This document shows, in pieces, positions 8,317 through 17,754 of a DNA stretch of 64,000 bases (position 1 is its first letter; each line of letters starts with the position of its first letter). The position numbers were made by a program, and so were the translations under genes. The DNA comes from Phycisphaerales bacterium (GTDB lineage Bacteria; Planctomycetota; Phycisphaerae; Phycisphaerales; UBA1924), in assembly GCA_028289195.1 (NCBI GenBank), contig JANQQR010000001.1:62001-126000 (forward strand), given 5' to 3'. The notes beneath the pieces are model-generated. The model had not been told where the DNA came from, did not search any database, and saw nothing but the letters and a program-made list of their open reading frames with translations.

Positions 8317-8334
8317 CCGGGCGCCAGCGCCCGG
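8317..8334 (+). other. GC hairpin between rpsE and rplO
   Basis: A 7-bp stem (CCGGGCG paired with CGCCCGG) with a CCAG loop lies just after the rpsE stop. No T-tract follows and rplO begins 35 bases later, so read-through is expected. It is the same type of element as those in other gaps of the operon. Confidence 0.5.
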
Positions 8335-8368
8335 GCATTGCCGCCCACAGAGGCGGGAGATACCCATC

Positions 8369-9034
8369 ATGATGATCCACGACATCACAGCCATGGCCGG
8401 CAAGTACAAGAAGCGCAAGCGCATCGGGCGCGGCGAATCGAGCGGCTGGGGCAAGACCTCAGGGCGCGGCCACAAGGGCGCCAAGAGCCGCTCGGGCTAC
8501 AGCGCCAAGAAGGCGTTCGAAGGCGGCCAGATGCCGTTCTTCCGTCGCGTCGCCAAGCGTGGCTTCACGAACGCGCAGTTCCGCACGGAGTTCTGGATCG
8601 TCAACCTCGGGTCGATCATCCAGCACCCGTCGTTCGCGAGCGGCGGAGAGGTCAACGCCAAGAAGCTGATCGAGGCCGGCCTGATCCGCGACGATTCGCG
8701 CCCCCTCAAGGTCCTGGGTGATCTCGGCGAGAACGCCGAGAGCGGCCTGAGCGTCAAGCTCGACATCACCGCCAACCGGGTGACCGACAGCGTCCGCAAG
8801 ATCGTCACCGGCGCCGGCGGCAGCGTGAACGAGACCGGCACCCGCCGGGACATCGTCCGCGGCATCGATCGCAACAGCGAAGACCGCACGCCCACCAAGC
8901 TCACCAAGAAGCCCAAGAACAGGGCCGCCAAGGACTTCTCCCACCTGATGGAGAAGAAGGACGGCAAGGGCAAGGGCAAGGGCAAGGGCGAGTCCAAGGG
9001 CAAGCCCGAGGGCAAGAAGTCCAAGAAGGATTGA
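8369..9034 (+). CDS. rplO: 50S ribosomal protein L15 with a lysine-rich tail
   Basis: L15 of 221 residues against the usual about 145. The core shows KYKKRKRIGRGESSGWGKTSGRGHKG (about residues 12-37), then GGQMPFFRRVAKRGF and the C-terminal GLSVKLDITANRVTDSVRKIVTGAGG. From about residue 171 the chain turns into a charged tail ending in repeated Lys-Gly units. The start may be either of two adjacent ATG codons (8369 or 8372). The Lys-Gly tail resembles the basic extensions that fill rRNA grooves; that is inference. secY follows. Confidence 0.96.
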   Translation: MMIHDITAMAGKYKKRKRIGRGESSGWGKTSGRGHKGAKSRSGYSAKKAFEGGQMPFFRRVAKRGFTNAQFRTEFWIVNLGSIIQHPSFASGGEVNAKKLIEAGLIRDDSRPLKVLGDLGENAESGLSVKLDITANRVTDSVRKIVTGAGGSVNETGTRRDIVRGIDRNSEDRTPTKLTKKPKNRAAKDFSHLMEKKDGKGKGKGKGESKGKPEGKKSKKD

Positions 9035-9108
9035 GGACCGCGGCCTAGAGTCGCCTCCCGCGCCGCCGGCTCGAGTGCCGCGTCGCAAGGCGTCGAGTCG
9101 GAAGCACA

Positions 9109-10566
<1,458 letters not shown>

Positions 10567-10588
10567 GTTCTCGCGAGCACGCACATAC

Positions 10589-11509
10589 GTGAGCAGTCGC
10601 ACACCCAGTGACGGGGCGGACCATCCGACGAGCCCCTCGGGTATTGCTCTCCGCACGGCCGAAGAAATCGACGCGATCCGGAACGCCGCCCGCGTCGTCG
10701 AAGCGGCGCTCGGTGCGTCTTTCGACGCCTGCCTCCCCGGCCATCCCACCTCGGAAATCGATCACGCCGCCCGCGCAGCGATCGAGCAGGCCGGCGCGGA
10801 ATCGCTGTTCCTGGGCTACCGCCAGGGCTCGAGCCCGCCGTTCCCGGCTGTCGCCTGCGTGTCGGTGAACGACGAGGTCGTCCACGGCGTGCCGGGCGAT
10901 CGCGTTCTCCGAGAGGGTGACCTCGTCTCGATCGACATCGGAGCCCGGGTCGATGGCTGGTGCGCCGATCTGGGCACCAGCCGCGTGCTCGGAGACGCTC
11001 CGGGAGCGCTCGCCGATCTCCGTACGTCGACCCGCGCGCTGATCAGCGAATCGATCGCGTCGATCGTGCCCGGCAGGGCGTGGTCGGAGATCGGCGCGTC
11101 GATGGAGGCCCGGGCCGACGAACTCGGGTACGGCATTGTCACCGAGTACGTCGGGCACGGAGTGGGGCGGACCCTGCACGAGCGGCCCAAGGTGCCGGCG
11201 TACCGGAGCGGGTTCACCGGGGAGGATTTCGTGCTCCAGCCGGGTATGGTGTTCGCCTTGGAGCCGATCCTCACGCTCGAGCGTGGCCGATCCAGGCTGA
11301 GACGCCGTGACTCGCTCCCCACGTGGCGGATGCCCGTGCGGGTGGCGGATGACGGCTGGACCGTGCGGACTGCCACCGGGACGCCCGCCTGCCACGAAGA
11401 GTGGATGCTGGCGGTCACCGAGGAGGGCTGCCGGGTGATCGGGTGCCCTCCATGGCCCGATCGGGCCGGATCCGGGGCCGGATGCATCCCGACGAGGACT
11501 GTGGTATAG
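10589..11509 (+). CDS. map: methionine aminopeptidase, type I
   Basis: The enzyme removes the initiator Met from new proteins. The peptidase-M24 fold is clear: Asp ligands in VSIDIGARVDGWCADLG, the His in TEYVGHGVGRTLHE, and Glu ligands in FALEPI and the C-terminal EEWMLAVTEEG. An Arg-rich insertion follows FALEPILTLE, where most homologues are shorter. I choose the GTG at 10589; a GTG at 10547 would overlap secY by 20 bases. The last about 20 residues are not conserved. A promoter-like element overlaps the stop codon and probably serves rpmJ onward. Confidence 0.93.
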   Translation: MSSRTPSDGADHPTSPSGIALRTAEEIDAIRNAARVVEAALGASFDACLPGHPTSEIDHAARAAIEQAGAESLFLGYRQGSSPPFPAVACVSVNDEVVHGVPGDRVLREGDLVSIDIGARVDGWCADLGTSRVLGDAPGALADLRTSTRALISESIASIVPGRAWSEIGASMEARADELGYGIVTEYVGHGVGRTLHERPKVPAYRSGFTGEDFVLQPGMVFALEPILTLERGRSRLRRRDSLPTWRMPVRVADDGWTVRTATGTPACHEEWMLAVTEEGCRVIGCPPWPDRAGSGAGCIPTRTVV

Positions 11510-11510
11510 T
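11502..11510 (+). promoter_or_regulatory. extended -10 promoter candidate for the rpmJ-rplQ segment
   Basis: TG, one base, then TATAGT (11505-11510) is a good extended -10 element that overlaps the end of map. No convincing -35 hexamer is seen at the normal distance, as is common with extended -10 promoters. It would start an mRNA with a leader of about 140 bases before rpmJ, giving the alpha-operon genes their own transcription. Confidence 0.45.
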
Positions 11511-11520
11511 GTTGGGCTCC

Positions 11521-11550
11521 GCTCTGGGGCGATGGAGAGGCCTCCAGAGC
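11521..11550 (+). promoter_or_regulatory. hairpin in the rpmJ leader
   Basis: A 7-bp inverted repeat (GCTCTGG at 11521-11527 and CCAGAGC at 11544-11550) encloses a 16-base GC-rich loop in the 147-base non-coding stretch before rpmJ. It is a candidate regulatory leader structure such as a ribosomal-protein binding site; no known family is recognised. Confidence 0.35.
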
Positions 11551-11656
11551 CACTCAGAGCGTATCGGTAAACCCCGCTTTCAGCAGCAGTTCGGAGTCTG
11601 CCCACAAGGTTTCGCTCCGCGCTGTGCCAGCAGCAGACAAGGCTGAGGTTCGCAGC

Positions 11657-11773
11657 ATGAAGGTTCGAGCAAGCGTCAAGAGGATCTGCAGCTCCTGCAA
11701 GATCATCCGCCGGAAGGGAAAGGTGCGCGTTATTTGCACCGCCGATCCCAAGCACAAGCAGGTGCAGGGCTGA
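11657..11773 (+). CDS. rpmJ: 50S ribosomal protein L36
   Basis: This 38-residue protein has the L36 signature [10 protein letters not shown], then [14 protein letters not shown]. The zinc ligands Cys11, Cys14, Cys27 and His33 are all present, unlike S14 and L32 in this window, so this is the zinc-binding form. The ATG follows a GTTCGCAGC stretch with only a weak ribosome-binding site. It lies between map and rpsM; infA, which usually precedes rpmJ in this cluster, is not here. Confidence 0.95.
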   Translation: MKVRASVKRICSSCKIIRRKGKVRVICTADPKHKQVQG

Positions 11774-11802
11774 TCGCCCGGCATTGAAGGAGCTACGCAG
11801 CT

Positions 11803-12180
11803 ATGCCCCGCATCGTTGGCATCGACGTCCCCGACCGCAAGCCGATCCGCTACGCGCTTCGGTACATCCACGGCATCGGCCCGCGCTTCGCTGAGGAGAT
11901 CCTCGAGCGCGCGGGCATCGACCCCATGAAGCGCGCCAGCGACCTCGCCGAGAACGAGGTTGCCCAGATCGCCGCGCTGATCGACGCCGAGTACCTCGTC
12001 GAGGGTGCTCTGCGGCGCCAAGTTCAGCAGAACGTCGCGCGTCTGCGTGACATCCGCTCCTACCGGGGCGAGCGTCACCGTCGCGGGCTCCCGACTCGGG
12101 GCCAGCGCACTAAGTCAAACGCCCGCACCCGCAAGGGCCGCAAGAAGACCGTCGCCGGCAAGAAGGGCGTCAAGGGCTAA
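11803..12180 (+). CDS. rpsM: 30S ribosomal protein S13
   Basis: S13 of 125 residues shows MPRIVGIDVPDRKPI, then YIHGIGPRFAEEIL (the helix-hairpin-helix region), and the C-terminal SYRGERHRRGLPTRGQRTKSNARTRKG, the basic arm that reaches tRNA in the A and P sites. The end is Lys-rich. A GAAGGAG ribosome-binding site precedes the ATG. It pairs with S19 in the head of the small subunit. Confidence 0.98.
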   Translation: MPRIVGIDVPDRKPIRYALRYIHGIGPRFAEEILERAGIDPMKRASDLAENEVAQIAALIDAEYLVEGALRRQVQQNVARLRDIRSYRGERHRRGLPTRGQRTKSNARTRKGRKKTVAGKKGVKG

Positions 12181-12194
12181 TCAGCATGATCCAT

Positions 12195-12212
12195 CGCCGG
12201 CACGCGCCGGCG
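12195..12212 (+). other. GC hairpin between rpsM and rpsK
   Basis: A 7-bp stem (CGCCGGC paired with GCCGGCG) with an ACGC loop lies in the 113-base gap between rpsM and rpsK. No T-tract follows. The arm sequence is the same as in the rplB-rpsS hairpin (1701-1718). Confidence 0.5.
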
Positions 12213-12293
12213 GGTTGAGAACAACTCCGGTCCGATCCTCGTCAGCCCCGTGGGCGCGCGAGAACACCCGGGTCAGAAGGAACCGCACGCCAC

Positions 12294-12671
12294 ATGGCAA
12301 AGAAGCAGAAGAAAGTCCGCAAGAACGTCGTCAAGGGCATCGCCTACATCAAGGCGACGTTCAACAACACGATCGTCACCATCACCGACATGAACGGCGA
12401 GGCCCTCTGCTGGGACTCCGCCGGGACGATCGGGTTCAAGGGCGCCCGGAAGAGCACGCCGTTCGCCGCCACCCGCGCCGGCGAGTCGTGCGGCTCCAAG
12501 GCCCGCAAGATGGGCATGGTCGAGATCGAGGTCCGCATCCGGGGCGCTGGCGCCGGGCGCGAGTCCGCGATCAACGGCCTGACGTCCACCGGCCTGCGCG
12601 TGACGGCCCTCGAGGACCACACCCCGGTCCCGCACAACGGCTGCCGCCCCCGCAAGAAGCGGCGCGTCTGA
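12294..12671 (+). CDS. rpsK: 30S ribosomal protein S11
   Basis: S11 of 125 residues contains [18 protein letters not shown], then [13 protein letters not shown] and the C-terminal [20 protein letters not shown] with the [13 protein letters not shown] end that is nearly invariant. S11 forms the platform with S18 and contacts the mRNA in the E-site region. The ATG is preceded by a weak AAGGAACCG element. rpsD, usually next, is not in this cluster. Confidence 0.98.
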   Translation: MAKKQKKVRKNVVKGIAYIKATFNNTIVTITDMNGEALCWDSAGTIGFKGARKSTPFAATRAGESCGSKARKMGMVEIEVRIRGAGAGRESAINGLTSTGLRVTALEDHTPVPHNGCRPRKKRRV

Positions 12672-12696
12672 CGGCCGGAAACAGCATCTCCACCCT

Positions 12697-12723
12697 GCCG
12701 TCGCGAGGGCACGCGGCGACGGC
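12697..12723 (+). other. GC hairpin between rpsK and rpoA
   Basis: An 8-bp stem (GCCGTCGC paired with GCGACGGC) with an 11-base loop lies in the 196-base gap before rpoA. It is not followed by a T-tract. The rest of the gap holds no clear gene; this is the place where rpsD would be expected. Confidence 0.45.
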
Positions 12724-12867
12724 GAGGGCTTCACGATCGACCAGCGTGCTGCCGCAGAGAGGAAGAAGAGGGCCGTTGCTCGCCTGGCGGGAACAGCGGG
12801 ACCTCGAGGACTCCACGCGGCGCTCGCCTGAGCATCAGGACGACCCGCCAGAGACGGAGAACGATTC

Positions 12868-13863
12868 ATGAGAGTTCGTTGGCGCGGCTTGGAACTGCCG
12901 AGCAAAGTCATCCAGCAGGAGAAGTTCGCGACGGCCGACTACGGCCGGTTCGTCGTCGAGCCTTTCGAGCGCGGATTCGGGACCACGATCGGGAACGGCC
13001 TCCGCCGGGTGCTCCTCTCGAGCCTCGAGGGAGCCGCGGTGACCGCCATCAAGATCAAGGGCGCCGAGCACGAGTTCACCTCGATCCCCGGCGTCATGGA
13101 GGATGTCACCGACATCGTCCTGAACGTCAAGAACCTGATCGTCGGCCTCGAGGGCGAGGAGCCCCGCGTGATGCGTCTCGGCGCCGCGGGTCCGGGCGAG
13201 GTGACCGCCGATCTGATCGAGGCGGACACCAACGTCACGATCTACAACAAGGACCTGGTCATCGCCACGCTGACCGACGAGATCGACTTCGAGATGGAGC
13301 TCCACGTCGGCAAGGGGCGCGGCTACGTGCCCGCCAGCGAGCAGTACGCCGACGAGGAGGAGCAGGAGATCGGGGTGATCCCGGTCGATGCGCTCTACTC
13401 GCCGGTGCAGCGCGTCAAGTACAGCGTCGAGAACACGCGCGTGGGTCAGAAGACGAACTACGACAAGCTCACGATGGAGGTCTGGACCAACGGGACCACG
13501 TCTCCCGAGATGGCGCTCGTCGAGGCGTCCAAGATCCTCCGCAAGCACCTCAACCCGTTCGTTCACTACTTCGAGGCCGGCGAGGAGCGTGTCTCCGAGG
13601 CCGCCGCCGCCGCCGCGAGCGTGGACGACGAGCTGATCCGCAAGCTGCAGATGCCGATCGGCGAGCTCGAGCTCTCCGTCCGGGCCAGCAACTGCCTCGA
13701 GTCCGCGGCGATCGCCACTGTCGCGGATCTGGTGCAGAAGACAGAGGCCGACCTTCTCAAGGTCCGCTCGTTTGGAAAGACCTCGCTCCGCGAGGTCCGC
13801 AAGAAGCTTCAGGAACTCAACCTCAGCCTGGGGATGCCCCTCCCCGAGGGCGTCAACGCGTAG
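12868..13863 (+). CDS. rpoA: DNA-directed RNA polymerase subunit alpha
   Basis: This 331-residue protein has both alpha domains. The N-terminal domain (about residues 1-235) shows GRFVVEPFERGFGTTIGNGLRRVLLSS, the dimer interface, and VMEDVTDIVLNVKNL. The C-terminal domain (about 265-325) shows ELSVRASNCLESA and LLKVRSFGKTSLREVRKKL, the DNA- and activator-binding helices. An Ala/Glu-rich linker joins them. GGAG precedes the ATG. It is followed after ten bases by rplQ, as in most bacteria. Confidence 0.98.
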   Translation: MRVRWRGLELPSKVIQQEKFATADYGRFVVEPFERGFGTTIGNGLRRVLLSSLEGAAVTAIKIKGAEHEFTSIPGVMEDVTDIVLNVKNLIVGLEGEEPRVMRLGAAGPGEVTADLIEADTNVTIYNKDLVIATLTDEIDFEMELHVGKGRGYVPASEQYADEEEQEIGVIPVDALYSPVQRVKYSVENTRVGQKTNYDKLTMEVWTNGTTSPEMALVEASKILRKHLNPFVHYFEAGEERVSEAAAAAASVDDELIRKLQMPIGELELSVRASNCLESAAIATVADLVQKTEADLLKVRSFGKTSLREVRKKLQELNLSLGMPLPEGVNA

Positions 13864-13873
13864 GGATTCAGCC

Positions 13874-14602
13874 ATGCGTCACCGCAGAGCCGGATACAAA
13901 CTGGGCCGCACGTCGAGCCATCGCCAGGCGATGCTCCGCAACATGGCCGTGTCGCTGTTCGAGCACGGTCAGATCGTCACGACCGTGCAGAAGGCCAAGG
14001 CGCTCCAGCCGTTCGTCGAGAAGATCGTGACCCAGGCCAAGCGTGGTGACATCCACTCGCGGCGCCTGATCGCGGCGAAGCTCGGCGGCGATCGCCGGGC
14101 CTTCGACTGGCTCTACCTGCCCAAGGGCGCTACCGAGGAAGAGTCCGACAAGGTCCGCAGGCTCAGCGAGCGGGCGTCGCAGTTCTTCGACGTCCCCGAT
14201 TCGTCGGAGGTTGAGCGAGATCGCTACGGCGATATCCGCAAGGCCCCCAGGATCGTGAAGCACATCGTCGACAACGTCGCGCCCCGCTTCCAGGACCGCG
14301 CCGGTGGCTACACCCGCATCGTTCGGCTCGGGCGCGTCCGTCTGGGCGACGCCGGTGAGCTGTGTGTGATCCAGTTCGTCGGGGCCGAAGAAGGCCCCGA
14401 GATCGGCGGCAACCTGAGCCGGCGTCGTCGCAAGGCCGACCGGCGCACCGCCTACGCCGCTGAGGTCCGCAAGGGCTTCGCTGCCGCGGCAGCGCCCGAG
14501 GCAGCCGAGCCTGAGGCCGACGAGGCCGCGACCGCTGTCGCCGAAGCGCCCGCCGAGGCCGAGGCTACCGAAGAGACCGAGACCAAAGACGCCGAGAGCT
14601 GA
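13874..14602 (+). CDS. rplQ: 50S ribosomal protein L17 with an insertion and an acidic tail
   Basis: L17 of 242 residues, about twice the usual length. The N-terminus MRHRRAGYKLGRTSSHRQAMLRNMA and the segment RFQDRAGGYTRIVRLG are diagnostic. Relative to a typical L17, about 45 residues are inserted between the two conserved parts (roughly 75-120), and after about residue 195 the chain becomes an Ala/Glu-rich acidic tail. The acidic tail contrasts with the basic tails of S5 and L15. The gene closes the operon; a terminator follows. Confidence 0.96.
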   Translation: MRHRRAGYKLGRTSSHRQAMLRNMAVSLFEHGQIVTTVQKAKALQPFVEKIVTQAKRGDIHSRRLIAAKLGGDRRAFDWLYLPKGATEEESDKVRRLSERASQFFDVPDSSEVERDRYGDIRKAPRIVKHIVDNVAPRFQDRAGGYTRIVRLGRVRLGDAGELCVIQFVGAEEGPEIGGNLSRRRRKADRRTAYAAEVRKGFAAAAAPEAAEPEADEAATAVAEAPAEAEATEETETKDAES

Positions 14603-14630
14603 TCCGTCTTTGACAACCCGGAACCCACCC

Positions 14631-14660
14631 CGCCCCGGCCACGTGCCGGGGCGTTTTCTT
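14631..14660 (+). terminator. intrinsic terminator after rplQ
   Basis: A 9-bp perfect GC stem (CGCCCCGGC paired with GCCGGGGCG) with a CACGT loop is followed directly by TTTTCTTT. This is a textbook intrinsic terminator and marks the end of the ribosomal supercluster. Confidence 0.92.
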
Positions 14661-14673
14661 TCGATCACTCCGC

Positions 14674-14679
14674 TACACT
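14674..14679 (+). promoter_or_regulatory. -10 element just before pheS
   Basis: TACACT lies exactly 9 bases before the pheS ATG and directly after the rplQ terminator. Transcription from it would begin at or beside the start codon, giving a leaderless mRNA. No strong -35 hexamer is visible. The same hexamer and spacing precede alaS. Confidence 0.5.
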
Positions 14680-14688
14680 CGCATTCCC

Positions 14689-15720
14689 ATGGTCAGCGAA
14701 CTGGATCAACTCGAATCCGAGGGGCTCTCGCTTCTCGAGCAGGCGGGTGACGTCGACAGCCTCGAACAATGGCGCATCGAGTTCCTCGGGTCTAAGGGGC
14801 GGCTCAAGGCGGCCCTTGGAAAGATCAAGGAGGTCCCCGGGGACCAGCGCAAGGCGTACGGCCAGCGCTCCAACGAGGTGAAGAAGTCACTCGAGGGCGC
14901 GTTCAAGGCCCGGCAGGCCGGGAACGGCGCGGCGCCCGCGGGTGCTTCCAAGGGTCCGATGCTCGACGTGACGCAGCCCGGCGTGGCGCAGCCCCTGGGC
15001 AAGGCTCACATCCTGACCCGCGTGCGGGCCGAGCTCTGCGAGGTCTTTGCGCGCATGGGATTCGAAGTGGCGCAGGGGCCGGAACTCGAGGACGACGAGC
15101 ACAACTTCGTGAAGCTCAACGTCCCGGACTCGCACCCGGCCCGCGAACCGATCGACAATTTCTATATCGATGAACCCGGCGACCCGTCGCGCCCGCGCAT
15201 GCTGCGCACGCAGACATCGACCGTGCAGATCCGAGTGCTCGAACAGGCGATCGCCGAGGGATGGGGTCCGCCCCTGAAGATCATCGCGCCGGGGCGGGTG
15301 TACCGCCCCGACACGGTCGACGCGACGCACTCGTTCATGTTCCACCAGCTTGAGGGTCTCTACGTTGCCGAGCGGGTGACGATGGTCGAGCTCAAGACGA
15401 CGCTCTTCCAGTTCGCCCGCATGTACTTCGGCCCCGATGCCGAGGTGCGCCTCCGCCCGAGCTTCTTCCCGTTCACCGAGCCCAGCGCCGAGCTGGACAT
15501 GAAGATCCGGCTCCGTCCGGACAAGCCCGCCGAATGGATCGAGCTCGGCGGCAGCGGGATGGTCGACCCGTCGGTGCTCGAGGCCGTCGGGCTCGACCCC
15601 GAGAAGTGGACAGGGTTCGCGTTCGGGTTCGGGATCGAACGCATCGCGATGGGCCGCTACGGGATCCCCGACATCCGCATGCTCTTCGAGAACGACGTCC
15701 GTTTCCTCGAGCAGCTGTAA
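14689..15720 (+). CDS. pheS: phenylalanyl-tRNA synthetase alpha subunit
   Basis: This 343-residue class II synthetase subunit has an N-terminal coiled-coil arm (about residues 1-90), motif 2 around GRVYRPDTVDATHSFMFHQLEG, the ELGGSGMVDPSVLEAVG segment and motif 3 GFAFGFGIERIAMGRYGIPD near the C-terminus. It forms an alpha2-beta2 enzyme with PheT, which is not adjacent here. No ribosome-binding site precedes the ATG; a -10 element sits 9 bases upstream, so leaderless expression is likely. Confidence 0.97.
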   Translation: MVSELDQLESEGLSLLEQAGDVDSLEQWRIEFLGSKGRLKAALGKIKEVPGDQRKAYGQRSNEVKKSLEGAFKARQAGNGAAPAGASKGPMLDVTQPGVAQPLGKAHILTRVRAELCEVFARMGFEVAQGPELEDDEHNFVKLNVPDSHPAREPIDNFYIDEPGDPSRPRMLRTQTSTVQIRVLEQAIAEGWGPPLKIIAPGRVYRPDTVDATHSFMFHQLEGLYVAERVTMVELKTTLFQFARMYFGPDAEVRLRPSFFPFTEPSAELDMKIRLRPDKPAEWIELGGSGMVDPSVLEAVGLDPEKWTGFAFGFGIERIAMGRYGIPDIRMLFENDVRFLEQL

Positions 15721-15775
15721 TCCACCACGGTTTCTGCCCAACCACGCGTTGTTCGGGGCAATTGGGAGACGGCGC

Positions 15776-16411
15776 ATGGCCGACGCACGCGAAGAATTCG
15801 ACAAACTCGCCGAGCAGAGCGAGCCGCCGCTCTACGTGGACCGCGATTCCGGCGGCTCGGATGAGATGGATTTCGTCGACCCGCCCGGTTGGCCCAAGCC
15901 GATCGGGATCATCGACATCATCTGGGGCGTCATCAACATCGGGTGCACCGGCTGCGGCATCGGGATGCAGGTGCTCTTCTCGGGCATGATGAACCAGGCG
16001 TTCCCCGACGGGGTCCCCCCGATCATGCAGAACCCGCCGATCCTGAACTACGTCGCGGCGGCGATCGGCGCTGTAGTAGCCATCCTGCTCATCGTCGCGG
16101 GAGCGGTGCTGCTCGGTCGGAAGGCCATCGCTCGCCCGCTGCACCTGGTGTACGGCGTGCTCGCCGTGCTCAGCATCGTCCTGAGCGCGTACATCCAGCT
16201 GCAGGTGCAGCAGGAGATCGCCGAGTGGGTGCAGCAGAACCCGGACACCGCGTTCGCCCAGCAGCAGAGCCAGGGTGGCGCGATCGGGGCGCTGATCGGC
16301 GTGATCGTCACGCTGCTCTTCGGGATCTGGCCCGTGTTCTGCCTGGTGTGGTTCGGCGTGATCAAGCGCGACGCCAGCGAGATCGAGCGCGGCGCCGAGC
16401 AGCTCGTCTAG
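15776..16411 (+). CDS. four-helix membrane protein of unknown function
   Basis: This 211-residue protein has an acidic N-terminal stretch of about 40 residues followed by four hydrophobic segments: around IGIIDIIWGVINIGCTGCGIG, the YVAAAIGAVVAILLIVAGAV region, LVYGVLAVLSIVLSAYIQL, and ALIGVIVTLLFGIWPVFCLVW. A Gln-rich loop lies before the last helix. I choose the ATG at 15776, preceded by GGGAG. No family is recognised. Its TAG stop shares the four bases CTAG with the stop of the convergent permease gene. Confidence 0.8.
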   Translation: MADAREEFDKLAEQSEPPLYVDRDSGGSDEMDFVDPPGWPKPIGIIDIIWGVINIGCTGCGIGMQVLFSGMMNQAFPDGVPPIMQNPPILNYVAAAIGAVVAILLIVAGAVLLGRKAIARPLHLVYGVLAVLSIVLSAYIQLQVQQEIAEWVQQNPDTAFAQQQSQGGAIGALIGVIVTLLFGIWPVFCLVWFGVIKRDASEIERGAEQLV

Positions 16412-17754
16412 CCGACCTCACGGCGCTGGAAGAGCAGCACCGAGAGGCTGAGGAACATCACGATCTGCACCGCCCCGTACACCAGCACGAGGGCGATGTA
16501 GCGGGGGGGCACGTCGTGCCCCTGGGTGATCGCGTCGACAAGCCAGAACATCTGGAGGTTGGGGACGATCGCCCAAGCCCCGAACGCCCCGTAGTTGTAT
16601 TCGGTGTAGTTGGCGAACAGGTAGTCACCCTCGCGCGGCGGCCTGCGGACATCCAGGTCCCCCGTGTTGAGCAATTCGAGCTGGATGTCGCCGTTGCGCT
16701 GCAGCACGACGAGGCCCTGCAGAGCGTTGGGCCCGCTGATGTTGCCGACGTCGTCGATGTCCACACGTGACTGCGCCTGGCGGGGCACGATCATCACGAG
16801 CCCTGACGGCTCGGGCCCGTAGTACAGCGCGCGACCGGGGTCGACGTCCGCCTTCGGGGGGCTCTCGAGCGTGATCGTGAGCGTGTCGCCGGCGACGGCC
16901 ATCGACACGTCGTCGAGGTTCTCGACCTCGCGGATGACGCCCACCTGGACGTTCGAGAACGCGAAGCGCCCGAAAAGGTGGTTCGACAGCAGCCCGAGCA
17001 TGAGCATCCCGGCGCAGACGACGATCGTCATGACCTGCCCGAGCCTGGTTGACGCCGCGAGCGCGACGGATGTCAGCACGAGGATCGCGACGATCGCGCA
17101 CCCCGACGCGATGAGCACCTGGGGCTTGAAATCGGTGGACATCGCCTGCCACTCGAACTGGCTGCTGATGCCCAGCGTGATGAAGTACCCCAGCAGGGCC
17201 GACGGGAGCATGGTGAGGATGGCCGTCGAGCTGAAGACCCAGCCGTAGAAGTAGTTCCCCCAGGTCGCCAGGGCCATCGAGCCCAGGATCGACCCCACCC
17301 CGAAGAACACGACCACCAGGTCGACCCGGTCCCGGGCCGTCGACATCACCCCGTGGCGGATCATGAACAGGAAGAACACCGTCATGATCACCGAGCCGAT
17401 CAGGATCGCCCCGGAGACGCCGATGTACTTGCCCAGGATGAACAAGGGGCGTCCGACGGGCTTGCTGATGACCGTCAGCACGGTCTTGTTCTGGATCTCC
17501 TGGCTGAGGACGCTGGTGGCGATGAAGGCCGCCAGGAGCGTTGCGCAGACCATCACGGTCGCTAAGCCCATATCCAGAAGCAGTTTATCGTCGCCGGAGA
17601 CCTCCATGTCTTCCGTGTAGCCCATGGTGTAGGCGCTCAGCAGCATGTTGAACACCTGCAGCACGGCGCTGGCGAACACGATCACGAAGAACACCGGCTG
17701 GCGGAGGCTCTCGAGAAAGGTGTTGCGACTGATGGCGAGGATCTGAGAAAGCAT
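16408..17754 (-). CDS. ABC-2 type transporter permease, divergent from the SPFH genes
   Basis: This 448-residue membrane protein starts MLSQILAISRNTFLESLRQ; longer in-frame sequence upstream has no membrane or family character. The N-terminal half has about six helices and the ABC-2 permease pattern, with the cytoplasmic segment NKTVLTVISKPVGRPLFILG that resembles DKVIWQTMTKPVRAWEYILG in the permease at 24052. The C-terminal half carries a soluble domain (about residues 285-400) before a last helix. No ATPase is adjacent on its strand, so it may share the one at 22820. Substrate unknown. Confidence 0.85.
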   Translation of the reverse strand: MLSQILAISRNTFLESLRQPVFFVIVFASAVLQVFNMLLSAYTMGYTEDMEVSGDDKLLLDMGLATVMVCATLLAAFIATSVLSQEIQNKTVLTVISKPVGRPLFILGKYIGVSGAILIGSVIMTVFFLFMIRHGVMSTARDRVDLVVVFFGVGSILGSMALATWGNYFYGWVFSSTAILTMLPSALLGYFITLGISSQFEWQAMSTDFKPQVLIASGCAIVAILVLTSVALAASTRLGQVMTIVVCAGMLMLGLLSNHLFGRFAFSNVQVGVIREVENLDDVSMAVAGDTLTITLESPPKADVDPGRALYYGPEPSGLVMIVPRQAQSRVDIDDVGNISGPNALQGLVVLQRNGDIQLELLNTGDLDVRRPPREGDYLFANYTEYNYGAFGAWAIVPNLQMFWLVDAITQGHDVPPRYIALVLVYGAVQIVMFLSLSVLLFQRREVG

